From assembly GCF_001644575.1 (NCBI RefSeq), contig NZ_CP015596.1:4898001-4962000 (forward strand): a DNA stretch of 64,000 bases, read 5' to 3'. A model generated the notes under the pieces. It saw only the letters and a program-made list of their open reading frames with translations, had not been told where the DNA came from and did no database searches. The position numbers were made by a program, and so were the translations under genes. Below are positions 46,857 to 55,931 of the stretch, piece after piece; position 1 is the stretch's first letter; each line of letters begins with the position of its first letter. This DNA comes from Mycobacterium adipatum (GTDB taxonomy: Bacteria; Actinomycetota; Actinomycetes; Mycobacteriales; Mycobacteriaceae).

Positions 46857-46892
46857 CGCCGTCGCGGCGAGAGCGGACATGTTCAATGGGGT

Positions 46893-47648
46893 ATGCCCGA
46901 AGGTGACACCGTCTTCCGCACCGCCGCCAAGCTGCGCGAGGCGCTGGTCGGCAAGACGCTGACCCGCTGCGATATCCGGGTGCCCCGCCACGCGACGGTG
47001 AATCTCACCGGACAGGTCGTCGACGAGGTACTCAGCCGCGGTAAGCACCTGTTCATCCGGGTGGGTGAGTCCAGCATCCATTCCCACCTCAAAATGGACG
47101 GCAGTTGGCGGATCGGGACGGCGAAGGTGCCCGCACACAAGGTCCGCATCGTGCTGGGCACCGCTGACGCCACGGCCACCGGTATCGACCTGGGCATCCT
47201 CGATGTGCTGGAACGCCGCCATGACCAGGATGTGGTGGCCCATCTCGGACCGGACCTACTGGGCCCCGATTGGGACGCACACCTGGCCGCGGCGAATCTG
47301 ATTGCCCAGCCGGACCGCGAACTCGCCGAAGCACTGCTGGATCAGCGGGTGATGGCCGGCGTCGGAAATGTCTTCGCCAACGAGCTGTGCTTCGTCTTCG
47401 GCCGAGCCCCGAACGCCGCGGCGGGCACCCTGTCGGATCCGCTTCGGGTGGCCCGGCGCGCGCGTGACATGCTGTGGCTCAACCGACTCCAGGTGAATCG
47501 CACCACCACCGGTAACACCCGGCGTGGCGAACAGGTCTGGGTGTACGGCCGGGCCGGAGAGCCGTGTCGCCGCTGTCGCACCACCATCAAGATGGACAAC
47601 AGCGGCGACCGGATCAGGTATTGGTGCCCGAATTGTCAGGCAGCGTGA
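46893..47648 (+). CDS. nei: Endonuclease VIII / DNA glycosylase-AP lyase Nei1
   Basis: Base-excision repair glycosylase (Rv3297 homologue, 251 residues) removing oxidised pyrimidines. The N-terminal catalytic Pro2-Glu3 (MPEGDTVFR), the H2TH domain including [18 protein letters not shown], and the C-terminal zinc finger (PCRRCRTT ... YWCPNC) are intact. Placed after lhr as in M. tuberculosis. The 3' end overlaps the convergent desaturase gene by 13 bp. Confidence 0.96.
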   Translation: MPEGDTVFRTAAKLREALVGKTLTRCDIRVPRHATVNLTGQVVDEVLSRGKHLFIRVGESSIHSHLKMDGSWRIGTAKVPAHKVRIVLGTADATATGIDLGILDVLERRHDQDVVAHLGPDLLGPDWDAHLAAANLIAQPDRELAEALLDQRVMAGVGNVFANELCFVFGRAPNAAAGTLSDPLRVARRARDMLWLNRLQVNRTTTGNTRRGEQVWVYGRAGEPCRRCRTTIKMDNSGDRIRYWCPNCQAA

Positions 47649-48814
47649 GGCATTTCGTCGTTCCGGGAGGTCGGCTTGCGGTCGGGCAGGGCCAGCCGCA
47701 GAATCTTGCGGACCACGGTGGCGAACTGCTTCGGCAGCGGGCCGGTGTTGTAGGGCAGGCCGTAGCGCTCGCAGATCTCACGGACCTCGACCGAGATCTC
47801 GGCGTGCCGGTGCGCCGGGATGTCCGGGAACAGGTGGTGTTCGATTTGGAAGGACAGGTTGCCGCTGAGGATGTGGAACCACTTCCCGCCGGTCAGGTTG
47901 GCCGAGCCGAGCAGCTGGCGGAAGTACCACTGGCCGCGTGATTCACTCTTGGTCTCTTCGATGGAAAATTCCTGGGTGCCCTCCGGGAAGTGCCCGCAGA
48001 AGATGATCATGTAGGACCACACGTTGCGCATCAGGTTGGCGGTCATGTTGCCGGCGAACACCCACGGTGCGAACGGGCCGGCCAGCAGCGGGAACGCCAC
48101 GTAATCCTTCAACGTCTGCTTCTTGGTCTTCTGCCAGATGCCGCGCAGGATGTCACGCTTGTCGGCGACGCTGATCTCGCCGGCCCGGATGCGTTCGGTC
48201 TCCACTTCGTGCAGGGCGACGCCGTACTGGAACAGCACCATCAGCAGGAACGCGTACACCGGGTTACCCAGGTAGTACGGAGACCATCTCTGATCCTCGC
48301 TCATCCGCAGGACGCCGTAGCCGATATCGCGGTCCATGTCGACGATGTTGGTGTAGGTGTGGTGCATGTAGTTGTGCGAATGCCGCCACTGGTCGGACGG
48401 GCAGGCGTTGTCCCATTCGAACGTCTTGCTGGACAAGGCCGGATCGCCGGTCCAGTCGTACTGGCCGTGCATGATGTTGTGGCCGATCTCCATGTTGTCG
48501 AGGATCTTGGCGATCCCGAGCATGGCGGTGCCCGCCAGCCAGAAGGGCGGGAAGATGCCGCCGAACAGCAGGGCCCGGCCACCGACCTCGAGGGTGCGTT
48601 GGGCCTTGATGACCTTGCGGATATAGGTGGTGTCCCGCTCACCGAGGTCGGCGATCACGCGTTCGCGGATCGCGTCGAGTTCGGCGCCGAACGCATCGGC
48701 CTGCTCGGGGGTCAGGGAGTACTTGTCGGAGCGCACCGCGCGGTTACGGATGTCCTGGGGGCGAGCGGAGCGACGGGAAATGTCCTGGGGGCGAGCGGAA
48801 ATCGTGTCAGTCAT
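47636..48814 (-). CDS. desA3: DesA3-type membrane acyl-CoA delta-9 desaturase
   Basis: A 392-residue integral-membrane di-iron desaturase similar to M. tuberculosis DesA3 (stearoyl-CoA to oleoyl-CoA). His boxes: GHNIMH (111-116), HSHNYMHH (145-152) and QIEHHLFP (323-330); hydrophobic segments lie at about 83-105, 185-205 and 240-275. Electrons come from the adjacent ferredoxin reductase (Rv3230c-like), 17 bp upstream. The N-terminus (residues 5-24) is a duplicated SARPQDI(S/R) segment encoded by a DNA repeat. Start ATG 48814. Confidence 0.92.
   Translation of the reverse strand: MTDTISARPQDISRRSARPQDIRNRAVRSDKYSLTPEQADAFGAELDAIRERVIADLGERDTTYIRKVIKAQRTLEVGGRALLFGGIFPPFWLAGTAMLGIAKILDNMEIGHNIMHGQYDWTGDPALSSKTFEWDNACPSDQWRHSHNYMHHTYTNIVDMDRDIGYGVLRMSEDQRWSPYYLGNPVYAFLLMVLFQYGVALHEVETERIRAGEISVADKRDILRGIWQKTKKQTLKDYVAFPLLAGPFAPWVFAGNMTANLMRNVWSYMIIFCGHFPEGTQEFSIEETKSESRGQWYFRQLLGSANLTGGKWFHILSGNLSFQIEHHLFPDIPAHRHAEISVEVREICERYGLPYNTGPLPKQFATVVRKILRLALPDRKPTSRNDEMPHAA
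48751..48799 (-). repeat. 30-bp-period direct repeat in the 5' coding end of desA3
   Basis: TGTCCTGGGGGCGAGCGGA occurs at 48751-48769 and again at 48781-48799, exactly 30 bp apart. It encodes the duplicated SARPQDI segment. As in accE5, a GAGCGRAGCGA-like mini-repeat has expanded in frame at the start of a gene. Confidence 0.9.
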
Positions 48815-48831
48815 TGCTGTTCCTTCCGTTC

Positions 48832-49887
48832 TCAGAGTTCGATGGCGACGTCACCGACGGGGGCGGTGACGCAGATCTGGATGTCTTCACCGTCGGCGGT
48901 GGACACCGCTCCGGTGATGAGGTTTCGGACCGCACCGCTCTTCTTGAAGCGGGTGCAGCTGTGGCAGATGCCCATCCGGCAGCCGCTCTCCGGGTTGAGT
49001 CCGGCGGCTTCGGCCTGGGCCAGCAGCGGCTGCCCGTCGTCGACGACGTCGACACCGCTGTCGGTGAAGGTGATGGTGCCGCCGCTGGTTTCGGTGGGCA
49101 GCGCGAACTCGGGGGGCACGAAGCTCTCCGAGTACGCCTGCGGGAAGATCTCACGGACAGCCTCGATGAGCACCGCGGGACCGCACACGAACACGGCATC
49201 CGGGTCGGGCATCGCGGCCGCCAGGTGCTCGGGGCCGAACCGGCCGTCGAGATCGGAGCCGGTGGTGTCGCGGGTGTAGCCGTGCAGCACCCGCACACCC
49301 GGCAGCGCGTCGAGTTCCTGCCGATAGCAGGCCTCGGCCGCGGTGCGCGCGTAGTGGATGAACGCGATCTCGCCGGAGAATCCCTCGGCGCGCAGCGTGC
49401 GCACCATGGACAGCACCGGGGTGATGCCGCTGCCGCCGGAGACGAACAGGAGGCGTCGCGGGCGCACGGGCGGCATCACGAAGTCGCCGCCGACGGAGTC
49501 CAGGCCGACCACCATGCCCGGCCGGGCGTGATCGCACAGGTAGGTGGAGACCAGGCCGTCGTCGTGCCGCCCGATCGTCAGTTCGATCAGCGGGCTGCCC
49601 TCGGCGCTGGCCGGTGAGTAACAGCGGGTACGGCGCCGCCCGTCGATCTCGACGGACAGGTTGATGTGCTGGCCGGCACGGAAGCCGGCGAAGGCCCCGT
49701 TGGGCTGCAGCGTCAAGGTGACGCTGCGTGAAGTTTGGCGGCGGACGGCCACGACGCGTGCGCGGGCCTGGTCCTGCGTCCAGGTCGGGTCGACGATCTC
49801 GGTGTAGCGGTCGACACCGTGGGGTCCGGTGAGCAGATTCAGCAGCGGAGACCGGGACATCCGCCGCGTCAATGTTTCGGTGAACAT
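48832..49887 (-). CDS. Ferredoxin-NAD(P)H oxidoreductase partner of DesA3 (Rv3230c-like)
   Basis: A 351-residue flavoprotein that supplies electrons to the desaturase. FAD-binding RCYSPASAEG, NADPH-binding LLFVSGGSGITPVLSMVR, and a C-terminal plant-type [2Fe-2S] domain with Cys ligands in ESGCRMGICHSC and IQICVTAP. ATG 49887 (MFTETLTRRMSRSP) fits the homologous start. ATG 49917 or TTG 49923 would add 10-12 residues and lie outside the first operator. It forms an operon with desA3. The first FabR/DesT-like operator overlaps the start codon. Confidence 0.9.
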   Translation of the reverse strand: MFTETLTRRMSRSPLLNLLTGPHGVDRYTEIVDPTWTQDQARARVVAVRRQTSRSVTLTLQPNGAFAGFRAGQHINLSVEIDGRRRTRCYSPASAEGSPLIELTIGRHDDGLVSTYLCDHARPGMVVGLDSVGGDFVMPPVRPRRLLFVSGGSGITPVLSMVRTLRAEGFSGEIAFIHYARTAAEACYRQELDALPGVRVLHGYTRDTTGSDLDGRFGPEHLAAAMPDPDAVFVCGPAVLIEAVREIFPQAYSESFVPPEFALPTETSGGTITFTDSGVDVVDDGQPLLAQAEAAGLNPESGCRMGICHSCTRFKKSGAVRNLITGAVSTADGEDIQICVTAPVGDVAIEL

Positions 49888-49973
49888 ATGTACACTCTGA
49901 TCCTGTCGGAAGCGCATGGTCAAGGAAATGCTGCAGGTTGTGATGGGCGTAACACAGTGAACAGTCGTACTCT
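49879..49973. promoter_or_regulatory. Two copies of an 18-bp operator, RGTGAAC-N4-GTACWCT
   Basis: GGTGAACATATGTACACT (49879-49896) and AGTGAACAGTCGTACTCT (49956-49973) are the same imperfect palindrome, 77 bp apart. They lie in the gap between the reductase-desA3 operon and the divergent TetR gene. They resemble the DesT operator of Pseudomonas (AGTGAAC-N4-GTTGACT), and the adjacent regulator is FabR/DesT-like. Likely sites for acyl-CoA-responsive repression. Confidence 0.7.
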
Positions 49974-50037
49974 CGAATCACAAACACCCGATAATGGCAT
50001 CGTCGGAGCTCAGAGCGGGTATACGCCGGTAGGCTCT

Positions 50038-50730
50038 ATGGTTGTGGCAAGTGACCTTTCCAAGTCTCGAACGGGTCGTTCCGACCGCTCGAGCAAGTCA
50101 CGCTCGCGCGACACCTTGTCGCGCGACGAACGCAAAGAGGTCACCCGCCGCGCCATCGTCGCGGCCGCCCTGCATCTTCTGGAGGAGGGCAGCTTCACCG
50201 GCCTGAGCCTGCGCGAGGTCACCCGCGAGGCCGGCATCGTGCCCGCGGCGTTCTACCGGCACTTCGATTCCATGGAGTCACTCGGCCTGGTTCTCATCGA
50301 CGAGTCGTTCCGGTCGCTGCGGGATATGCTCCGCGGCGCCCGGGCCGGAAAGCTCGACCCCAACCACGTCATCGACTCATCCGCCGAGATCCTGATCACC
50401 GGGATCAGCGAGCGCCGCGAGCACTGGCGCTTCATCACTCGCGAACGCGCCAGCGGCGTCGCGTCGCTGCGGTATGCCATTCGCACCGAAATACGGCTGC
50501 TCACTTCGGAACTGGCGATCGACCTGGCCCGCTTCCCGGGGCTGAAGAACTGGAGCAGCGAGGACCTCAACATCCTGGCGAACCTGTTCGTCAACGCGAT
50601 GATCTCCATCGCCGAACTGGTCGAAGATGTCACCGACCCGGCCGCCCTGGAGGCCATCAAGCAGACCGCGATCAAGCAATTGTCGATGATCACGATCGGC
50701 GTGCGGGGATGGCGCAGCGAGGACACCTAG
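50038..50730 (+). CDS. FabR/DesT-like TetR-family regulator of fatty acid desaturation
   Basis: A 230-residue repressor. The HTH region LSLREVTREAGIVPAAFYRHFDSMESLGLVLIDES is strikingly like E. coli FabR and the P. aeruginosa DesT group, which sense the saturated/unsaturated acyl-CoA pool. The C-terminal domain includes WRFITRERASGVASLRYAIRTEI, also FabR-like. It is preceded by a basic Ser/Arg-rich tail (residues 1-35). ATG 50038 is assumed; GTG 50044 would suit a leaderless transcript from TAGGCT (50030-50035). Divergent from the desA3 operon with two operator-like sites between. Confidence 0.85.
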   Translation: MVVASDLSKSRTGRSDRSSKSRSRDTLSRDERKEVTRRAIVAAALHLLEEGSFTGLSLREVTREAGIVPAAFYRHFDSMESLGLVLIDESFRSLRDMLRGARAGKLDPNHVIDSSAEILITGISERREHWRFITRERASGVASLRYAIRTEIRLLTSELAIDLARFPGLKNWSSEDLNILANLFVNAMISIAELVEDVTDPAALEAIKQTAIKQLSMITIGVRGWRSEDT

Positions 50731-50740
50731 TGTGTGGGCC

Positions 50741-51529
50741 ATGGCACACCTGGAGCTGACCCACCCGCGCCCCGAGATCGCCGTCATCACGCTCAACCGC
50801 CCGGAGAAACTCAACGCGCTGTCCTCGACACTGGTGGAGGAGCTGCACAGCACCCTCGACACCATCAAGAACGACAACGACTGCCGGGTGGTGGTGCTGA
50901 CCGGAGCGGGGCGCGGATTCTGCGCCGGCCTGGACCTCACCGATACCGATTCCCCGGCGGCCTCGGCCGGACTGGAGGCGCCGCGCGCGGGGATGCGCTG
51001 GCAGGAACGCATCGCCGAGCTGACCGTGAAGCTGCACCGGCTGCGCCAGCCGGTGCTCGCCGCGGTGAACGGCCCCGCCTATGGCGGGGGCTTCGCGCTG
51101 GCGATGGCCAGCGACATCCGCATCGCGGCTTCCTCCGCACTGTTCTGTACCCAGTTCATCAAGCTGGGCCTCGGGGGCTGCGATATCGGCGTCAGCTACA
51201 CCCTGCCGCGCATCATCGGGGCCGGGCCGGCGTTCGATCTGATCCTCACCGCCCGCACCGTCGAGGCCGACGAGGCCCTGCGGTTGGGCATGGTGTCGCG
51301 GGTCTGCGCCGATGGCGCGGTCCTGCAGGACGCGCTGCAGATCGCCGAGACACTCTGCGGCTACGGGAAATTCGGGCTCGAATCGACCAAACAGGTGCTG
51401 TGGGCCAATCTGGAGGCCGGCAGCCTGGAGAGCGCCCTGCATGTCGAGAACCGTAGTCAGATCCTGTCCTCGTCCAGCGGGGAGATGCGGGCGTTCGTCC
51501 AGGCGTTCGCCCGCCGCAAGACCGACTAG
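50741..51529 (+). CDS. Enoyl-CoA hydratase/isomerase family protein
   Basis: A 262-residue crotonase-fold protein. EIAVITLNRPEKLNAL start, oxyanion-hole GAGRGFCAGLDLTD and NGPAYGGGFALAMASDIRIA, then KLGLGGCDIGVSYTLPR, where the second acidic catalytic residue is Asp rather than Glu. It could hydrate or isomerise enoyl-CoA, or have another crotonase activity. It starts 10 bp after the FabR-like gene and may be co-transcribed. ATG 50741 is preferred over GTG 50732. Confidence 0.88.
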   Translation: MAHLELTHPRPEIAVITLNRPEKLNALSSTLVEELHSTLDTIKNDNDCRVVVLTGAGRGFCAGLDLTDTDSPAASAGLEAPRAGMRWQERIAELTVKLHRLRQPVLAAVNGPAYGGGFALAMASDIRIAASSALFCTQFIKLGLGGCDIGVSYTLPRIIGAGPAFDLILTARTVEADEALRLGMVSRVCADGAVLQDALQIAETLCGYGKFGLESTKQVLWANLEAGSLESALHVENRSQILSSSSGEMRAFVQAFARRKTD

Positions 51530-52296
51530 CGGGGCGTCCCGCCCCCATCGACGATGACCACCTGGCCGGTCATGTAGCTGCCCGCCCGCGAGCACAGCAA
51601 CAGCGCCGCACCGACCATCTCGTCGGGTTCGGCCAACCGCTTCATCAGGGTGCCCGCGGCCATCGCGTCGATGACCTGCTGCGGGTTGTTGCGCATCATG
51701 TCGGTGTCGACCGGCCCGGGCGCAATCGCGTTGACGCGAATGCCCGACGAGGCCAGTTCGGCCGCCATCGACCGGGTCACCGACATCAAGGCCGCCTTGG
51801 CGGAGGCGTAGATGGACAATGCGGGCGCGAAATTGAACGCACCCACCGACACCATGTTGAGCACCGCCGCCGACGGGCTCTGCACCAGGTGCGGCAACGC
51901 GTGCTGCACCAGGAACACCGGGCCCTGCAGATTGACCGAGTAGGACTTCGTCCAGGCATCCGGAGTCATCTGGCCCAGCGGTTGGGCCAGAGCATTGGCC
52001 GCATTGTTGACCACCACGTCGATACCGCCGAACTCCGCCACGGTGGCCGATACCAGCGCGGCGAGCGAGTCGGGATCACCCACATGGGTCGGGACCCCGA
52101 GCGCCTCGCCACCCAGCCCGCGCAGGTGCGCGGCGGCCGCCTCGCAGGCGTCGGCCTTGCGACTGGCCACCGCCACCCGCGCACCCGCCAGGACGAAGCC
52201 CTCGGCCAGCGCCAGACCGATTCCGCGGGTGCCGCCGGTGACGATCACCGTGCGATCCGACATGTCGAACAGTTGGTCAAAACCGGTGCGATCCAC
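51526..52296 (-). CDS. SDR-family oxidoreductase
   Basis: A 256-residue classical SDR: VTGGTRGIGLALAEG, NNAANALAQ, catalytic Ser in NMVSVGAFNF, YASAK and GQVVIVDGGGTPR. The start is uncertain. GTG 52296 gives VDRTGFDQLFDMSDRTVIV, similar to homologues; ATG 52263 begins at the domain; ATG 52389 would add 31 residues with no homology but has GGAGG upstream. Convergent with the enoyl-CoA hydratase gene (4-bp overlap). Substrate unknown. Confidence 0.85.
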   Translation of the reverse strand: MDRTGFDQLFDMSDRTVIVTGGTRGIGLALAEGFVLAGARVAVASRKADACEAAAAHLRGLGGEALGVPTHVGDPDSLAALVSATVAEFGGIDVVVNNAANALAQPLGQMTPDAWTKSYSVNLQGPVFLVQHALPHLVQSPSAAVLNMVSVGAFNFAPALSIYASAKAALMSVTRSMAAELASSGIRVNAIAPGPVDTDMMRNNPQQVIDAMAAGTLMKRLAEPDEMVGAALLLCSRAGSYMTGQVVIVDGGGTPR

Positions 52297-52491
52297 GCGG
52301 GTCAGTAGATCAGATCGGCGCTGTCCGGTCGTGGAGAACGCGGTGCCACGCGACCAGTGGCGCGCGGTGAGCGAAAACCGCTCCGTCATACATTGGCGGG
52401 CCTCCGCTGTCAGAATCCGGGCTTGCGACTAATCTCAATCGGAACCGGGCATACCTACCGCAAAGGTTGAACCCGTCACTCTGGAGGTGGA

Positions 52492-53259
52492 ATGCAGATC
52501 GCTGGGCGCGGGTTCGGCAAAATTGCCGGTTCGGTTCTGCACCGCCGGAACTACACCGCAGCACGCAACATGCTGCGGGTATACGAGCATCCGGCGCAGG
52601 TCTTCCGGCGCTACCTCACCGGCTCCGGCAGCTATCCCACCAGCCTGCGGGTACGCACCCCGTTGGGTTGGGTGACCCTGCGGCTCTACACGGCACACGA
52701 CCTGTTGACGGTGAACGAGATCTTCTGCCGGTCCGACTACTACGCCGGCGTCGACGACCGCGTCATCGTCGACTTCGGCTCGAACATCGGCATCTCCGCG
52801 GCCTACTTCCTGTCCCGGAACCCGGACGCCTTCACCTATCTGTTCGAGCCGTTGCCCCGTAACGTCGGCCGCCTGCAGGAAAACCTGCGACCGTTCGAGG
52901 ACCGCTACGCCCTGCGGGAAGTTGCGGTCGGCGTGGTCGACGGTGAGGTCGAGTTCGGCTGGGAGGAAACCGGCCGCTACGGCGGGGTGAATGCCGAACT
53001 CGGCAATTCACTGACGGTGACATGTGTCAATTCCCAGCAGATTCTGCGCGACGTCGTAGCAAAGCACGGCCACATCGACATCCTGAAGATCGATATCGAG
53101 GGATTGGAAGCGGCCGTCATCGGGAACATCCCGGTGGATTTGGCCCGCAACATCAAGAAGCTCTACGTCGAATGGCTGTTCGCCGAGAATCCCTTGGCGC
53201 AGACGCACACACTGCAGCATTGGGGCGGTATCGCGCAGTTCACGCTCAAGTCGCACTGA
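52492..53259 (+). CDS. FkbM-family methyltransferase
   Basis: A 255-residue SAM-dependent O-methyltransferase-like protein. The FkbM signature VDFGSNIGISAAYFLSRNP (motif I), YLFEPLPRNVGRL and DILKIDIEGLEAAVI is clear. FkbM members methylate sugars or polyketides, so a glycolipid or polysaccharide target is possible. Start ATG 52492 has CTGGAGGTGGA upstream. Its 3' end overlaps the convergent pseudouridine synthase gene by 14 bp. Confidence 0.9.
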   Translation: MQIAGRGFGKIAGSVLHRRNYTAARNMLRVYEHPAQVFRRYLTGSGSYPTSLRVRTPLGWVTLRLYTAHDLLTVNEIFCRSDYYAGVDDRVIVDFGSNIGISAAYFLSRNPDAFTYLFEPLPRNVGRLQENLRPFEDRYALREVAVGVVDGEVEFGWEETGRYGGVNAELGNSLTVTCVNSQQILRDVVAKHGHIDILKIDIEGLEAAVIGNIPVDLARNIKKLYVEWLFAENPLAQTHTLQHWGGIAQFTLKSH

Positions 53260-54109
53260 GCAGCGTCCTGGCGCTGGTGAACCGGCGTGGTTGGCCGCTG
53301 AGCGGATCGTCGAATTCCAGCCGCTGCGCCAGCAGCTGCAGCGGGCGGCTGAAATCGTCGGCGGCCACCTCTCGGATATCCGGATACAACGAGTCGTTGA
53401 TGATCGGCACGCCGAGCGAGGCCATCTGCACGCGCAGTTGGTGGGTGCGCCCGGTGCGTGGCGTCAGCCGGTACACCCCGTCGCAGAGGAGTTCGACGTG
53501 GGTTTCGGCGTTCGGCTCGCCCGGCTCCTCATAGGCCTGTAATCGGCCGCGCACCTTGACGATCCGGCTTCTGCACACCGTCGGCAGGTCGACCGCCGGT
53601 GTGCCGGCCGCGCGCGCCAGATAGGTCTTCCGGGTGCGCTGCTCGGCGAACAGCCGCTGGTAGGCGCCCCGCACCTCACGCCGCGCGGTGAACAGCAGCA
53701 CCCCGGCCGTCAGCCGGTCCAACCGGTGCGCGGGGCTCAGTTCCGGGAGGTCGAGTTCGCGCCGCAGGCGCACCAACGCGGTCTGCACGACGTGCCCGCC
53801 ACGGGGCATGGTGGCCAGGAAGTGTGGCTTGTCGACCACCACAATGTCCTTGTCGCGGTGCAGGATCGGCATCTCGAACGGAACCGGCACCTCGTCGGGC
53901 AGGTCGCGATAGAGATAGACGACGGCACCGGGCGGCAATACCGTCGACGCGCCGACCACCGTGCCATCGGCGCACACCACCTCCCCGGCCAGAACCTTGG
54001 TGGCCGCCTTCTCGCCGAACCGGTCAGCCAGTTCGACGAGCACCGCCCCGCCGCGCAGGCGTATCCGCGTCGGCCCCAGCCCATCACGGTCGGGCAGCGG
54101 AGCACTCAA
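53246..54109 (-). CDS. RluA-family pseudouridine synthase (Rv3300c-like)
   Basis: A 287-residue RNA pseudouridine synthase. The RluA active-site motif AHRLDRLTAGVLLF (catalytic Asp) is present, with the KPHFLATMPRG and RTGRTHQLRVQMASLG conserved segments. A short N-terminal S4-like region (ILVELADRFGEKAAT-type) is present. The likely start is TTG 54109, which overlaps the glpD2 stop (TTGA) and indicates coupling. Target RNA unknown. Confidence 0.9.
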   Translation of the reverse strand: MSAPLPDRDGLGPTRIRLRGGAVLVELADRFGEKAATKVLAGEVVCADGTVVGASTVLPPGAVVYLYRDLPDEVPVPFEMPILHRDKDIVVVDKPHFLATMPRGGHVVQTALVRLRRELDLPELSPAHRLDRLTAGVLLFTARREVRGAYQRLFAEQRTRKTYLARAAGTPAVDLPTVCRSRIVKVRGRLQAYEEPGEPNAETHVELLCDGVYRLTPRTGRTHQLRVQMASLGVPIINDSLYPDIREVAADDFSRPLQLLAQRLEFDDPLSGQPRRFTSARTLLSAT

Positions 54110-55857
54110 TTCAGCGGAACCGGTTCCAGGATCTCCGCGCGCGCCTCCGGTGCGGCCGCCCGCAGCGCGTCCGCCGACTCGTCATCGGGCTGGGTCTGCG
54201 AGCGCACCTCGGCCTCGACGCGCGCCAGATATGTTTCGACCTCGCGGTCGACGTCCGCGGCGCTCCACCCCAGCGCGGGTGCCACCACTTCGGCGACCTC
54301 GCGGGCACAGTCCACACCACGGTGCGGGTACTCGATGGAGATCCGCATGCGCCGGGCGAGGATGTCCTCCAGGTGCAGAGCGCCCTCGGCGACCACCGCG
54401 TACACCGCCTCCACCTTCAGATACACCGGAGCATCGGTGATCGGTTCCAGCAGTTCGGGTTTGACCACCCCATTCTCGGAGGCCATGGCCAGCACCTCAC
54501 CGATCAGCGATCCGTAGCGATCCAGCAGATGGCGCACCCGGTAGGGGTGCAGGCCGTAATGCGAACCGACATGCGCGGTCTGGTTGACCAACGCGAAGTA
54601 GCCGTCCGCGCCCACCAGCGGCACCTTCTCGGTGATGGACGGCGCGACGCGGGTCGGCACGAACTCGGCCGCCGCGTCGATCGCGTCCTGCCCCATCACC
54701 CGGTAGGTGGTGTACTTTCCGCCCGCGATCGCCACCAGTCCGGGTGAGGGCACCGCGACCGCATGCTCGCGGGAGAGCTTCGAGGTCGACTCACTCTCCC
54801 CGGCCAGCAGCGGCCGCAGGCCCGCGTACACGCCGTCGATGTCGTCGTGGGTCAACGGGGTGGCCAGCACCTTGTTGACGTGTCCGAGGATGTAGTCGAT
54901 ATCGGCTTTGGTCGCGGCCGGATGCGCGAGGTCCAGATTCCAGTCGGTGTCGGTGGTGCCGATGATCCAGTGCGTGCCCCACGGAATGACGAACAGCACC
55001 GACTTCTCGGTGCGCAGGATGATCGCCACCTCGCTGACGACGCGGTCGCGCGGCACCACGATGTGCACCCCCTTGGAGGCACGCACCCGGAATCGGCCGC
55101 GTTCCTTGGACAATGCCTGGATCTCGTCGGTCCACACCCCGGTGGCGTTCACCACGACGTGCCCGTGCACCTCGGTCACCGCTCCGTTCTCGGAGTCGCG
55201 CACCTTGACCCCGGTCACCCGGTCGCCCTCGCGCAGCAGCGCCACCACCTGAGTGGATGTGCGCACCACCGCCCCGTAGTGCGCCGCGGTGCGGGCCACC
55301 GTCATGGTGTGCCGGGCATCGTCGACCACGGTGTCGTAGTAGCGGATGCCGCCGATCAGTGAGCTTCGCTTGAGTCCGGGCGCCAGCCGCAGCGCGCCCG
55401 CCCGGAGCAGATGTTTCTGCGCCGGAACCGATTTCGCGCCACCCAGCTGGTCGTAGAGGAAGATGCCTGCGGCGACGTACGGGCGCTCCCAGAGCCGCTT
55501 GGTCAGCGGGAACAGGAACGGCAGCGGCTTGACCAGATGCGGCGCCAGCGTCGTGAGCGACAGTTCGCGTTCGTGCAACGCCTCGCGCACCAGACCGAAT
55601 TCCAGCTGTTCCAGATAGCGAAGTCCGCCGTGGAACATCTTGGAGCTCCGGCTGGAGGTGCCCGACGCGAAATCGCGGGCCTCCACCAACGCCACCCGCA
55701 GCCCGCGGGTCGCCGCGTCCAGCGCCGCGCCGGCACCGACCACCCCGCCGCCGATGACCACGACGTCGAACTGTTCGCTACCGAGCCGTTCCCAGGCGAT
55801 CGCGCGCTGGGTAGGCCCGAGTTGAGCTTGACCATTGCCTGAAATCGGGTCAGTCAC
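54106..55857 (-). CDS. glpD2: Aerobic glycerol-3-phosphate dehydrogenase GlpD2
   Basis: FAD-dependent, membrane-associated enzyme oxidising glycerol-3-phosphate to dihydroxyacetone phosphate and reducing the quinone pool (Rv3302c homologue, 583 residues). FAD motif FDVVVIGGGVVGAGAALDAATRG, then ARDFASGTSSRSSKMFHGGLRYLEQ and GGKYTTYRVMGQDA; the C-terminal DAO_C domain runs from about 430. Positioned between lpdA and Rv3300c as in M. tuberculosis, but phoY1, which normally lies between glpD2 and Rv3300c, is missing. Confidence 0.96.
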   Translation of the reverse strand: MTDPISGNGQAQLGPTQRAIAWERLGSEQFDVVVIGGGVVGAGAALDAATRGLRVALVEARDFASGTSSRSSKMFHGGLRYLEQLEFGLVREALHERELSLTTLAPHLVKPLPFLFPLTKRLWERPYVAAGIFLYDQLGGAKSVPAQKHLLRAGALRLAPGLKRSSLIGGIRYYDTVVDDARHTMTVARTAAHYGAVVRTSTQVVALLREGDRVTGVKVRDSENGAVTEVHGHVVVNATGVWTDEIQALSKERGRFRVRASKGVHIVVPRDRVVSEVAIILRTEKSVLFVIPWGTHWIIGTTDTDWNLDLAHPAATKADIDYILGHVNKVLATPLTHDDIDGVYAGLRPLLAGESESTSKLSREHAVAVPSPGLVAIAGGKYTTYRVMGQDAIDAAAEFVPTRVAPSITEKVPLVGADGYFALVNQTAHVGSHYGLHPYRVRHLLDRYGSLIGEVLAMASENGVVKPELLEPITDAPVYLKVEAVYAVVAEGALHLEDILARRMRISIEYPHRGVDCAREVAEVVAPALGWSAADVDREVETYLARVEAEVRSQTQPDDESADALRAAAPEARAEILEPVPLN

Positions 55858-55931
55858 GGCTACGAGCCTACGTTGCGCGACCCGCCGGTGTGGCCCACCA
55901 GGGCGCAGACCTCGCCTTTGGTCGAGGTCGG

